DNA from: Deroplatys truncata
Taxonomy: Eukaryota; Arthropoda; Insecta; Mantodea; Mantidae
NCBI GenBank assembly: GCA_030765065.1
Contig: CM060985.1
Coordinates: 992,001-1,056,000, forward strand
Direction of reading: 5' to 3'
DNA length: 64,000 nucleotides
In this document: piece by piece, positions 21,626 to 35,100 of the stretch
Layout: each line of letters starts with the position of its first letter
Position numbering within the stretch: the first letter of the stretch is position 1
Made by a program: the position numbers and the translations under genes
Notes under the pieces: model-generated
The model's database searches: none
Seen by the model: only the letters and a program-made list of their open reading frames with translations
What the model was told of the DNA's origin: nothing

Positions 21626-22714
21626 CTGATTCCTTCATGGAAAAAAGAAGAGGGCAATTGTGCACCTACTGTTCGACTACAGAGTTGTCTTTAAATCTTT
21701 CCGCTCTAATGCTCCCTTCAGTGGACCAAATATATGATAGTGTAATGTGGGCAAGCCTGGACTGTTCAAGAGGTAGAGAGTGTAATTTTATCACTAGTTA
21801 GAGCTGCTGTACAGTTGGAAACCAAATTGCCGATATTTTTCTGTATCTAAGTGTGTCCAATATGGACACATACCCATCACAGATGTAATCCACTTGCACA
21901 TGTTCATGCATGACACCATTTGTGTCTTTAATTTTCCACTTTATCACAACCATGTCAAAACTTCTGGGCACAATGCAACACTTGGGTCTCTTACACCTTT
22001 GTTGGCAAGAAAATGTTCACTCATATCAATACACCACTCCCGTTTATATTTGAATCACTCTCATACTCTAACATTTCCACAATTCCTGGGAGCTCAAGCA
22101 GTTCAGAAACATGACATTCCACAATATTTCAATTCCAATCTCGAGAATATTAGAGAATTTTTAGTTTACTATTAGGAATATCATAGGACACTACAAAATT
22201 AGTTCCAAGAGATAGAAAGAAAAAACAATAATACCTTCCAAACCATTCGAAATGGGAACAGAACCCACAGCAGAAAAGAATGAAAGAAAAAATAGCCTTG
22301 TCATAAGGTAAATATACAAATAATTAATTTAAACTAAATAAACTTAAAGGAAGCAAAATTATTAGGCAAATAGGGAAGAAAGAGATATTAAAAATCCTAG
22401 AAACACAATTTAAAGTTTGCATAGAATCAAATCAAGACAAAAGGATGTCATACTCAAAAGTAAAATAGTGTATATAATCAAATTGTTGTACGTTAAAATT
22501 CAAAATAGCATATGTTATGATTCAAAACAACAAAGATATTAGCTAAAGGTGAAGGGGGAGCAAGAGTTATAATAAGATAAAATATAGCACAGAATGTAAT
22601 TGTTAGGGAAGAAAGAAGAATTGCTATGCATCAGAGTAAAAGTAACCTAGCAAATAAACAACAGATAAGTACCAAGAAGAAGAAAAAGAAATACCACAAG
22701 AGTTGCAGAAAAGG
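21626..22714. other. AT-rich DNA without recognisable feature
   Basis: No family motif was recognised. A 93-codon open frame at 21894-22175 has no known domain. The last 500 bp are purine-rich on the plus strand and lead straight into the 97-bp array. Confidence 0.45.
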
Positions 22715-25700
22715 ACACTTAGGGATATGTTGAGTCAGTCATGAGTGCAAAATCCTGTGACATTTTAAATACGGCCAAGAAATTAGTAAGAGGAAATAGT
22801 GTCACAACACACACTTAGGGAATATGTTGAGTCAGTCATGAGTGCAAAATCCTGTGACATTTTAAATACGGCCAAGAAATTAGTAAGAGGAAATAGTGTC
22901 ACAACACACACTTAGGGAATATGATGAATCATTCATGAGTGTAAAATCCTGTGACATTTCAAATACAGCCAGAAATTAGTAAGAGAAAATAGTGTCACAA
23001 CACACACTTAGGGAATATGATGAATCATTCATGAGTGTAAAATCCTGTGACATTTCAAATACAGCCAAGAAATTAGTAAGAGGAAATAGTGTCACAACAC
23101 ACACTTAGGGAATATGATGAATCATTCATGAGTGCAAAATCCTGTGACATTTCAAATACAGCCAAGAAATTAGTAAGAGGAAATAGTGTCACAACACACA
23201 CTTAGGGAATATGATGAATCATTCATGAGTGTAAAATCCTGTGACATTTTAAATACAGCCAAGAAATTAGTAAGAGGAAATATAGTCACAATACACACTT
23301 AGGGAATATGATGAATCAGTCATGAGTGTAAAATCCTGTGACATTTTAAATACAGCCAAGAAATTAGTAAGGGGAAATAGTATCACAACACACACTTAGG
23401 GAATATGATGAATCAGTCATGAGTGTAAAATCCTGTGACATTTTAAATACAGCCAAGAAATTAGTAAGGGGAAATAGTGTCACAATACACACTTAAGGAA
23501 TATGATGAATCAGTCATGAGTGTAAAATCCTGTGACATTTTAAATACAGCCAAGAAATTAGTAAGGGGAAATAGTGTCACAATACACACTTAAGGAATAT
23601 GATGAATCAGTCATGAGTGTAAAATCCTGTGACATTTCAAATACAGCCAAGAAATTAGTAAGGGGAAATAGTGTCACAATACACACTTAAGGAATATGAT
23701 GAATCAGTCATGAGTGTAAAATCCTGTGACATTTCAAATACAGCCAAGAAATTAGTAAGGGGAAATAGTGTCACAACACACACTTAGGGAATATGATGAA
23801 TCAGTCATGAGTGTAACATCCTGTGACATTTTAAATACAGCCAAGAAATTAGTAAGGGGAAAAACTGTCACAACACACACTTAGGGAATATGATGAATCA
23901 GTCATGAGTGTAAAATCCTGTGACATTTTAAATGCTGCCAAGAAATTAGTAAGGGGAAATAGTGTCACAACACACACTTAAGGAATATGATGAATCAGTC
24001 ATGAGTGTAAAATCCTGTGACATTTTAAATGCTGCCAAGAAATTAGTAAGGGGAAATACTGTCACAACACACACTTAGGGAATATGATGAATCAGTCATG
24101 AGTGTAAAATCCTGTGACATTTTAAATACAGCCAAGAAATTAGTAAGGGGAAATAGTGTCACAATACACACTTAAGGAATATGATGAATCAGTCATGAGT
24201 GTAAAATCCTGTGACATTTTAAATACAGCCAAGAAATTAGTAAGGGGAAATAGTGTCACAATACACACTTAAGGAATATGATGAATCAGTCATGAGTGTA
24301 AAATCCTGTGACATTTCAAATACAGCCAAGAAATTAGTAAGGGGAAATAGTGTCACAACACACACTTAGGGAATATGATGAATCAGTCATGAGTGTAAAA
24401 TCCTGTGACATTTCAAATACAGCCAAGAAATTAGTAAGGGGAAATAGTGTCAATACACACACTTAGGGAATATGATGAATCAGTCATGAGTGTAACATCC
24501 TGTGACATTTTAAATACAGCCATGAAATTAGTAAGGGAAAATACTGTCACAACACACACTTAAGGAATATGATGAATCAGTCATGAGTGTAAAATCCTGT
24601 GACATTTTAAATACAGCCATGAAATTAGTAAGGGGAAATACTGTCACAACACACACTTAGGGAATATGATGAATCAGTCATGAGTGTAAAATCCTGTGAC
24701 ATTTTAAATACAGCCATGAAATTAGTAAGCGGAAATAGTGTCACAATACACACTTAAGGAATATGATGAATTAGTCATGAGTGTAAAATCCTGTGACATT
24801 TTAAATACAGCCATGAAATTAGTAAGGGGAAATAGTGTCACAACACACACTTATGGAATATGATGAATCAGTCATGAGTGTAACATCCTGTGTCATTTCA
24901 AATACAGCCAAGAAATTAGTAAGGGGAAATAGTGTCACAACACACACTTAGGGAATATGATGAATCAGTCATGAGTGTAACATCCTGTGACATTTCAAAT
25001 ACAGCCAAGAAATTAGTAAGGGGAAATAGTGTCACAACACACACTTATGGAATATGATGAATCAGTCATGAGTGTAAAATCCTGTGACATTTTAAATGCT
25101 GCCAAGAAATTAGTAAGGGGAAATAGTGTCACAACACACACTTATGGAATATGATGAATCATTCATGAGTGTAAAATTCTGTGACATTTTAAATGCTGCC
25201 AAGAAATTAGTAAGGGGAAATAGTGTCACAACACACACTTAGGGAATATGATGAATCAGTCATGAGTGTAAAATCCTGTGACATTTTAAATACAGCCAAG
25301 AAATTAGTAAGGGGAAATAGTGTCACAACACACACTTAGGGAATATGATGAATCAGTCATGAGTGTAACATCCTGTGACATTTTAAATACAGCCAAGAAA
25401 TTAGTAAGGGGAAATACTGTCACAACACACACTTAGGGAATATGATGAATCATTCATGAGTGTAAAATCCTGTGACATTTTAAATACAGCCAAGAAATTA
25501 GTAAGGGGAAATAGTGTCACAACACACACTTAGGGAATATGATGAATCATTCATGAGTGTAAAATCCTGTGACATTTTAAATACAGCCAAGAAATTAGTA
25601 AGGGGAAATAGTGTCACAACACACACTTAGGAATATGATGAATCAGTCATGAGTGTAAAATCCTGTGACATTTTAAATACAGCCAAGAAATTAGTAAGGG

Positions 25701-26100
25701 GAAATAGTGTCACAATACACACTTAGGGAATATGATGAATCATTCATGAGTGTAACATCCTGTGACATTTCAAATACAGCCAAGAAATTAGTAAGGGGAA
25801 ATAGTGTCACAACACACACTTAGGGAATATGATGTATCAGTCATGAGTGTAACATCCTGTTATATTTTATATGCAGCCAAGAAATTAGTACGGGGAAATA
25901 GTGTCACAACACACACTTAGGGAATATGATGAATCAGTCATGAGTGTAAAATCCTGTGACATTTCAAATACAGCCAAGAAATTAGTAAGGGGAAATAGTG
26001 TCAATACACACACTTAGGGAATATGATGAATCAGTCATGAGTGTAAAATCCTGTGACATTTTAAATACAGCCATGAAATTAGTAAGGGAAAATACTGTCA
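22715..26100. repeat. Left edge of the 97-bp array, monomers without regular HOR
   Basis: The first monomers are the most diverged (TATGTTGAGTCAG, ACGGCC, AGAGGAAA, GTGCAAAATCC), followed by a block with ATTCATGAG variants. Variants here do not recur at the HOR spacing. Part of it (about 24,600-24,870, with the AGCCATGAAATTAG and TTATGGAAT types) recurs about 16 monomers later at 26,150-26,410. Confidence 0.8.
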
Positions 26101-27840
26101 CAACACACACTTAAGGAATATGATGAATCAGTCATGAGTGTAAAATCCTGTGACATTTTAAATACAGCCATGAAATTAGTAAGGGGAAATACTGTCACAA
26201 CACACACTTAGGGAATATGATGAATCAGTCATGAGTGTAAAATCCTGTGACATTTTCAATACAGCCATGAAATTAGTAAGCGGAAATAGTGTCACAATAC
26301 ACACTTAAGGAATATGATGAATCAGTCATGAGTGTAAAATCCTGTGACATTTTAAATACAGCCATGAAATTAGTAAGGGGAAATAGTGTCACAACACACA
26401 CTTATGGAATATGATGAATCAGTCATGAGTGTAACATCCTGTGACATTTTATATACAGCCAAGAAATTAGTACGGGGAAATAGTGTCACAATACACACTT
26501 AGGGAATATGATGAATCAGTCATGAGTGTAAAATCCTGTGACATTTTAAATACAGCCAAGAAATTAGTAAGGGGAAATAGTGTCATAACACACACTTAAG
26601 GAATATGATGAATCAGTCATGAGTGTAAAATCCTGTGACATTTTAAATGCTGCCAAGAAATTAGTAAGGGGAAATACTGACACAACACACACTTAGGGAA
26701 TATGATGAATCAGTCATTAGTGTAAAATCCTGTGACATTTTAAATGCTGACAAGAAATTAGTAACGGGAAATAGTGTCACAATACACACTTAGGGAATAT
26801 GATGAATCAGTCATGAGTGTAACATCGTGTGACATTTTAAATACAGCCAAGAAATTAGTAAGGGGAAATAGTGTCACAACACACACTTAGGGAATATGAT
26901 GAATCAGTCATGAGTGTAACATCCTGTGACATTTTAAATACAGCCAAGAAATCAGTAAGGGGAAATAGTGTCACAACACACACTTAGGGAATATGATGAA
27001 TCAGTCATGAGTGTAACATCCTGTGACATTTCAAATACAGCCAAGAAATTAGTAAGGGGAAATAGTGTCACAACACACACATAGGGAATATGATGAATCA
27101 TTCATGTGTGTAAAATCCTGTGACATTTTAAATACAGCCAAGAAATTAGTAAGGGGAAATAGTGTCATAACACACACTTAGGGAATATGATGAATCAGTC
27201 ATGAGTGTAACATCCTGTGACATTTTCAATACAGCCAAGAAATTAGTAAGGGGAAATAGTGTCACAATACACACTTAGGGAATATGATGAATCAGTCATG
27301 AGTGTAACATCCTGCGACATTTTAAATACAGCCAAGAAATTAGTAAGGGGAAATAGTGTCACAACACACACTTAGGGAATATGATGAATCAGTCATGAGT
27401 GTAACATCCTGTGACATTTTAAATACAGCCAAGAAATTAGTAAGGGGAAATAGTGTCATAACACACACTTAGGGAATATGATGAATCAGTCATGAGTGTA
27501 ACATCCTGTGACATTTTAAATACAGCCAAGAAATTAGTAAGGGGAAATAGTGTCACAACACACACTTAGGGTATATGATGAATCAGTCATGAGTGTAACA
27601 TCCTGTGACATTTTAAATACAGCCAAGAAATTAGTAAGGGGAAATAGTGTCATAACACGCACTTAGGGAATATGATGAATCAGTCATGAGTGTAACATCC
27701 TGTGACATTTTAAATACAGCGAAGAAATTAGTAAGGGGAAATAGTGTCACAACACACACTTAAGGAATATGATGAATCAGTCATGAGTGTAACATCCTGT
27801 GACATTTTAAATACAGCCAAGAAATTAGTAAGGGGAAATA
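26100..27840. repeat. 97-bp HOR copy 0 (partial, leftmost)
   Basis: Collinear with 30,366-32,106 at an offset of 4266 bp. The private AACATCGTGTG monomer at 26,821 recurs at 31,087. Collinearity is lost to the left of about 26.1 kb. Confidence 0.8.
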
Positions 27841-30800
27841 GTGTCACAACACACACTTAAGGAATATGATGAATCAGGCATGAGTGTAAAATCCTGTGAC
27901 ATTTTAAATACAGCCAAGAAATTAGTAAGGGGAAATAGTGTCACAACACACACACTTAAGGAATATGATGAATCAGTCATGAGTGTAAAATCCTGTGACA
28001 TTCAAATACAGCCAAGAAATTCGTAAGGGGAAATACTGTCACAACACACACTTAGGGAATATGATGAATCAGTCATGAGTGTAAAATCCTGTCACATTTT
28101 AAATGCTGACAAGAAATTAGTAAGGGGAAATAGTGTCACAACACACACTTAGGGAATATGATGTATCAGTCATGAGTGTAAAATCCTGTGACATTTTAAA
28201 TACAGCCAAGAAATTAGTAAGGGGAAATAGTGTCACAACACACACTTAGGGAATATGATGAATCAGTCATGAGTGTAAAATCCTGTGACATTCAAATACA
28301 GCTAAGAAATTAGTAAGGGGAAATAGTGTCACAACACACACTTAGGGAATATGATGAATCAGTCATGAGTGTAACAACCTGTGACATTTTAAATACAGCC
28401 AAGAAATTAGTAAGGGGAAATAGTGTCACAACACACACTTAGGGAATATGATGAATCATTCATGAGTGTAAAATCCTGTAACATTTCAAATACAGCCAAG
28501 AAATTAGTAAGGAGAAATAGTGTCACAACACACACTTAGGGAATATGATGAATCAGTCATGAGTGTAAAATCCTGTGACATTTTAAATACAGCCAAGAAA
28601 TTAGTAACCGGAAATAGTGTCACAACACACACTTAGGGAATATGATGAATCAGTCATGAGTGTAAAATCCTGTGACATTTTAAATGCTGACAAGAAATTA
28701 GTAACGGGAAATAGTGTCACAATACACACTTAGGGAATATGATGAATCAGTCATGAGTGTAAAATCCTGTGACATTTTAAATGCTGCCAAGAAATTAGTA
28801 AGGGGAAATACTGTCATAACACACACTTAAGGAATATGATGAATCAGTCATGAGTGTAAAATCCTGTGACATTTTAAATGCTGCCAAGAAATTAGTAAGG
28901 GGAAATACTGTCACAACACACACTTAGGGAATATGATGAATCAGTCATGAGTGTAAAATCCTGTGACATTTTAAATACAGCCAAGAAATTAGTAAGGGGA
29001 AATAGTGTCATAACACACACTTAAGGAATATGATGAATCAGTCATGAGTGTAAAATCCTGTGACATTTTAAATACAGCCAAGAAATTAGTAAGGGGAAAT
29101 AGTGTCACAACACACACTTAGGGAATATGATGAATCAGTCATGAGTGTAAAATCCTGTGACATTCAAATACAGCCAAGAAATTAGTAAGGGGAAATAGTG
29201 TCACAACACACACTTAGGGAATATGATGAATCAGTCATGAGTGTAACATCCTGTGACATTTTAAATGCTGCCAAGAAATTAGTAAGGGGAAATAGTGTCA
29301 CAACACACACTTAGGGAATATGATGAATCAGTCATGAGTGTAACATCCTGTGACATTTCAAATACAGCCAAGAAATTAGTAAGGGGAAATAGTGTCACAA
29401 TACACACTTAAGGAATATGATGAATCAGTCATGAGTGTAAAATCCTGTGACATTTCAAACACAGCCAAGAAATTAGTAAGGGGAAATAGTGTCACAACAC
29501 ACACTTAGGGAATATCATGAATCAGTCATGAGTGTAAAATCCTGTGACATTTTAAATGCTGACAAGAAATTTGTAACGGGAAATAGTGTCACAATACACA
29601 CTTAGGGAATATGATGAAACAGTCATGAGTGTAACATCCTGTGACATTTCAAATACAGCCAAGAAATTAGTAAGGGGAAATAGTGTCACAACACGCACTT
29701 AGGGAATATGATGAATCAGTCATGAGTGTAACATCCTGTGACATTTTAAATACAGCCAAGAAATTAGTAAGGGGAAATAGTGTCACAACACACACTTAGG
29801 GAATATGATGAATCAGTCATGAGTGTAACATCCTGTGACATTTCAAATACAGCCAAGAAATTAGTAAGGGGAAATAGTGTCACAATACACACTTAAGGAA
29901 TATGATGAATCAGTCATGAGTGTAAAATCCTGTGACATTTCAAACACAGTCAAGAAATTAGTAAGGGGAAATAGTGTCACAACACACACTTAGGGAATAT
30001 CATGAATCAGTCATGAGTGTAAAATCCTGTGACATTTTAAATGCTGCCAAGAAATTAGTAAGGGGAAATAGTGTCACAATACACACTTAGGGAATATGAT
30101 GAATCAGTCATGAGTGTAAAATCCTGTGACATTTTAAATACAGCCAAGAAATTAGTAAGGGGAAATAGTGTCACAACACACACTTAGGGAATATGATGAA
30201 TCAGTCATGAGTGTAACAACCTGTGACATTTTAAATGCTGCCAAGAAATTAGTAAGGGGAAATACTGTCACAACACACACTTAGGGAATATGATGAATCA
30301 GTCATGAGCGTAAAATCCTGTGACATTCAAATACAGCCAAGAAATTAGTAAGGGGAAATAGTGTCACAACACACACTTAAGGAATATGATGAATCAGTCA
30401 TGAGTGTAAAATCCTGTGACATTTTAAATACAGCCATGAAATTAGTAAGGGGAAATACTGTCACAACACACACTTAGGGAATATGATGAATCAGTCATGA
30501 GTGTAAAATCCTGTGACATTTTAAATACAGCCATGAAATTAGTAAGCGGAAATAGTGTCACAATACACACTTAAGGAATATGATGAATCAGTCATGAGTG
30601 TAAAATCCTGTGACATTTTAAATACAGCCATGAAATTAGTAAGGGGAAATAGTGTCACAACACACACTTATGGAATATGATGAATCAGTCATGAGTGTAA
30701 CATCCTGTGACATTTTATATACAGCCAAGAAATTAGTACGGGGAAATAGTGTCACAATACACACTTAGGGAATATGATGAATCAGTCATGAGTGTAAAAT

Positions 30801-32106
30801 CCTGTGAAATTTTAAATACAGCCAAGAAATTAGTAAGGGGAAATAGTGTCATAACACACACTTAAGGAATATGATGAATCAGTCATGAGTGTAAAATCCT
30901 GTGACATTTTAAATGCTGCCAAGAAATTAGTAAGGGGAAATACTGTCACAACACACACTTAGGGAATATGATGAATCAGTCATTAGTGTAAAATCCTGTG
31001 ACATTTTAAATGCTGACAAGAAATTAGTAACGGGAAATAGTGTCACAATACACACTTAGGGAATATGATGAATCAGTCATGAGTGTAACATCGTGTGACA
31101 TTTTAAATACAGCCAAGAAATTAGTAAGGGGAAATAGTGTCACAACACACACTTAGGGAATATGATGAATCAGTCATGAGTGTAACATCCTGTGACATTT
31201 TAAATACAGCCAAGAAATCAGTAAGGGGAATTAGTGTCACAACACACACTTAGGGAATATGATGAATCAGTCATGAGTGTAACATCCTGTGACATTTCAA
31301 ATACAGCCAAGAAATTAGTAAGGGGAAATAGTGTCACAACACACACATAGGGAATATGATGAATCATTCATGTGTGTAAAATCCTGTGACATTTTAAATA
31401 CAGCCAAGAAATTAGTAAGGGGAAATAGTGTCATAACACACACTTAGGGAATATGATGAATCAGTCATGAGTGTAACATCCTGTGACATTTTCAATACAG
31501 CCAAGAAATTAGTAAGGGGAAATAGTGTCACAATACACACTTAGGGAATATGATGAATCAGTCATGAGTGTAACATCCTGCGACATTTTAAATACAGCCA
31601 AGAAATTAGTAAGGGGAAATAGTGTCACAACACACACTTAGGGAATATGATGAATCAGTCATGAGTGTAACATCCTGTGACATTTTAAATACAGCCAAGA
31701 AATTAGTAAGGGGAAATAGTGTCATAACACACACTTAGGGAATATGATGAATCAGTCATGAGTGTAACATCCTGTGACATTTTAAATACAGCCAAGAAAT
31801 TAGTAAGGGGAAATAGTGTCACAACACACACTTAGGATATATGATGAATCAGTCATGAGTGTAACATCCTGTGACATTTTAAATACAGCCAAGAAATTAG
31901 TAAGGGGAAATAGTGTCATAACACGCACTTAGGGAATATGATGAATCAGTCATGAGTGTAACATCCTGTGACATTTTAAATACAGCGAAGAAATTAGTAA
32001 GGGGAAATAGTGTCACAACACACACTTAAGGAATATGATGAATCAGTCATGAGTGTAACATCCTGTGACATTTTAAATACCGCCAAGAAATTAGTAAGGG
32101 GAAATA
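27841..32106. repeat. 97-bp HOR copy 1, canonical 44-mer (4266 bp)
   Basis: Bounded by successive occurrences of the unique monomer containing ATCAGGCATGAG. It is used here as the reference for the other copies. Confidence 0.9.
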
Positions 32107-35100
32107 GTGTCACAACACACACTTAAGGAATATGATGAATCAGGCATGAGTGTAAAATCCTGTGACATTTTAAATACAGCCAAGAAATTAGTAAGGGGAA
32201 ATAGTGTCACAACACACACACTTAAGGAATATGATGAATCAGTCATGAGTGTAAAATCCTGTGACATTCAAATACAGCCAAGAAATTCGTAAGGGGAAAT
32301 ACTGTCACAACACACACTTAGGGAATATGATGAATCAGTCATGAGTGTAAAATCCTGTCACATTTTAAATGCTGACAAGAAATTAGTAAGGGGAAATAGT
32401 GTCACAACACACACTTAGGGAATATGATGTATCAGTCATGAGTGTAAAATCCTGTGACATTTTAAATACAGCCAAGAAATTAGTAAGGGGAAATAGTGTC
32501 ACAACACACACTTAGGGAATATGATGAATCAGTCATGAGTGTAAAATCCTGTGACATTCAAATACAGCTAAGAAATTAGTAAGGGGAAATAGTGTCACAA
32601 CACACACTTAGGGAATATGATGAATCAGTCATGAGTGTAACAACCTGTGACATTTTAAATACAGCCAAGAAATTAGTAAGGGGAAATAGTGTCACAACAC
32701 ACACTTAGGGAATATGATGAATCATTCATGAGTGTAAAATCCTGTAACATTTCAAATACAGCCAAGAAATTAGTAAGGAGAAATAGTGTCACAACACACA
32801 CTTAGGGAATATGATGAATCAGTCATGAGTGTAAAATCCTGTGACATTTTAAATACAGCCAAGAAATTAGTAACCGGAAATAGTGTCACAACACACACTT
32901 AGGGAATATGATGAATCAGTCATGAGTGTAAAATCCTGTGACATTTTAAATGCTGACAAGAAATTAGTAACGGGAAATAGTGTCACAATACACACTTAGG
33001 GAATATGATGAATCAGTCATGAGTGTAAAATCCTGTGACATTTTAAATGCTGCCAAGAAATTAGTAAGGGGAAATACTGTCATAACACACACTTAAGGAA
33101 TATGATGAATCAGTCATGAGTGTAAAATCCTGTGACATTTTAAATGCTGCCAAGAAATTAGTAAGGGGAAATACTGTCACAACACAAACTTAGGGAATAT
33201 GATGAATCAGTCATGAGTGTAAAATCCTGTGACATTTTAAATACAGCCAAGAAATTAGTAAGGGGAAATAGTGTCATAACACACACTTAAGGAATATGAT
33301 GAATCAGTCATGAGTGTAAAATCCTGTGACATTTTAAATACAGCCAAGAAATTAGTAAGGGGAAATAGTGTCACAACACACACTTAGGGAATATGATGAA
33401 TCAGTCATGAGTGTAAAATCCTGTGACATTCAAATACAGCCAAGTAATTAGTAAGGGGAAATAGTGTCACAACACACACTTAGGGAATATGATGAATCAG
33501 TCATGAGTGTAACATCCTGTGACATTTTAAATGCTGCCAAGAAATTAGTAAGGGGAAATAGTGTCACAACACACACTTAGGGAATATGATGAATCAGTCA
33601 TGAGTGTAACATCCTGTGACATTTCAAATACAGCCAAGAAATTAGTAAGGGGAAATAGTGTCACAATACACACTTAAGGAATATGATGAATCAGTCATGA
33701 GTGTAAAATCCTGTGACATTTCAAACACAGCCAAGAAATTAGTAAGGGGAAATAGTGTCACAACACACACTTAGGGAATATCATGAATCAGTCATGAGTG
33801 TAAAATCCTGTGACATTTTAAATGCTGACAAGAAATTTGTAACGGGAAATAGTGTCACAATACACACTTAGGGAATATGATGAAACAGTCATGAGTGTAA
33901 CATCCTGTGACATTTCAAATACAGCCAAGAAATTAGTAAGGGGAAATAGTGTCACAACACGCACTTAGGGAATATGATGAATCAGTCATGAGTGTAACAT
34001 CCTGTGACATTTTAAATACAGCCAAGAAATTAGTAAGGGGAAATAGTGTCACAACACACACTTAGGGAATATGATGAATCAGTCATGAGTGTAACATCCT
34101 GTGACATTTCAAATACAGCCAAGAAATTAGTAAGGGGAAATAGTGTCACAATACACACTTAAGGAATATGATGAATCAGTCATGAGTGTAAAATCATGTG
34201 ACATTTCAAACACAGTCAAGAAATTAGTAAGGGGAAATAGTGTCACAACACACACTTAGGGAATATCATGAATCAGTCATGAGTGTAAAATCCTGTGACA
34301 TTTTAAATGCTGCCAAGAAATTAGTAAGGGGAAATAGTGTCACAATACACACTTAGGGAATATGATGAATCAGTCATGAGTGTAAAATCCTGTGACATTT
34401 TAAATACAGCCAAGAAATTAGTAAGGGGAAATAGTGTCACAACACACACTTAGGGAATATGATGAATCAGTCATGAGTGTAACAACCTGTGACATTTTAA
34501 ATGCTGCCAAGAAATTAGTAAGGGGAAATACTGTCACAACACACACTTAGGGAATATGATGAATCAGTCATGAGCGTAAAATCCTGTGACATTCAAATAC
34601 AGCCAAGAAATTAGTAAGGGGAAATAGTGTCACAACACACACTTAGGGAATATGATGAATCAGTCATGAGTGTAACATCCTGTGACATTTTAAATGCTGC
34701 CAAGAAATTAGTAAGGGGAAATAGTGTCACAACACACACTTAGGGAATATGATGAATCATTCATGAGTGTAAAATCCTGTAACATTTCAAATACAGCCAA
34801 GAAATTAGTAAGGAGAAATAGTGTCACAACACACACTTAGGGAATATGATGAATCAGTCATGAGTGTAAAATCCTGTGACATTTTAAATACAGCCAAGAA
34901 ATTAGTAACCGGAAATAGTGTCACAACACACACTTAGGGAATATGATGAATCAGTCATGAGTGTAAAATCCTGTGACATTTTAAATGCTGACAAGAAATT
35001 AGTAACGGGAAATAGTGTCACAATACACACTTAGGGAATATGATGAATCAGTCATGAGTGTAAAATCCTGTGACATTTTAAATGCTGCCAAGAAATTAGT

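Noticed and set aside
21650-22180. Possible transposase-like reading on the minus strand (FLPTKV, HGCDKVEN)
   Set aside because: Only isolated words and no ordered motif set. Not supportable.
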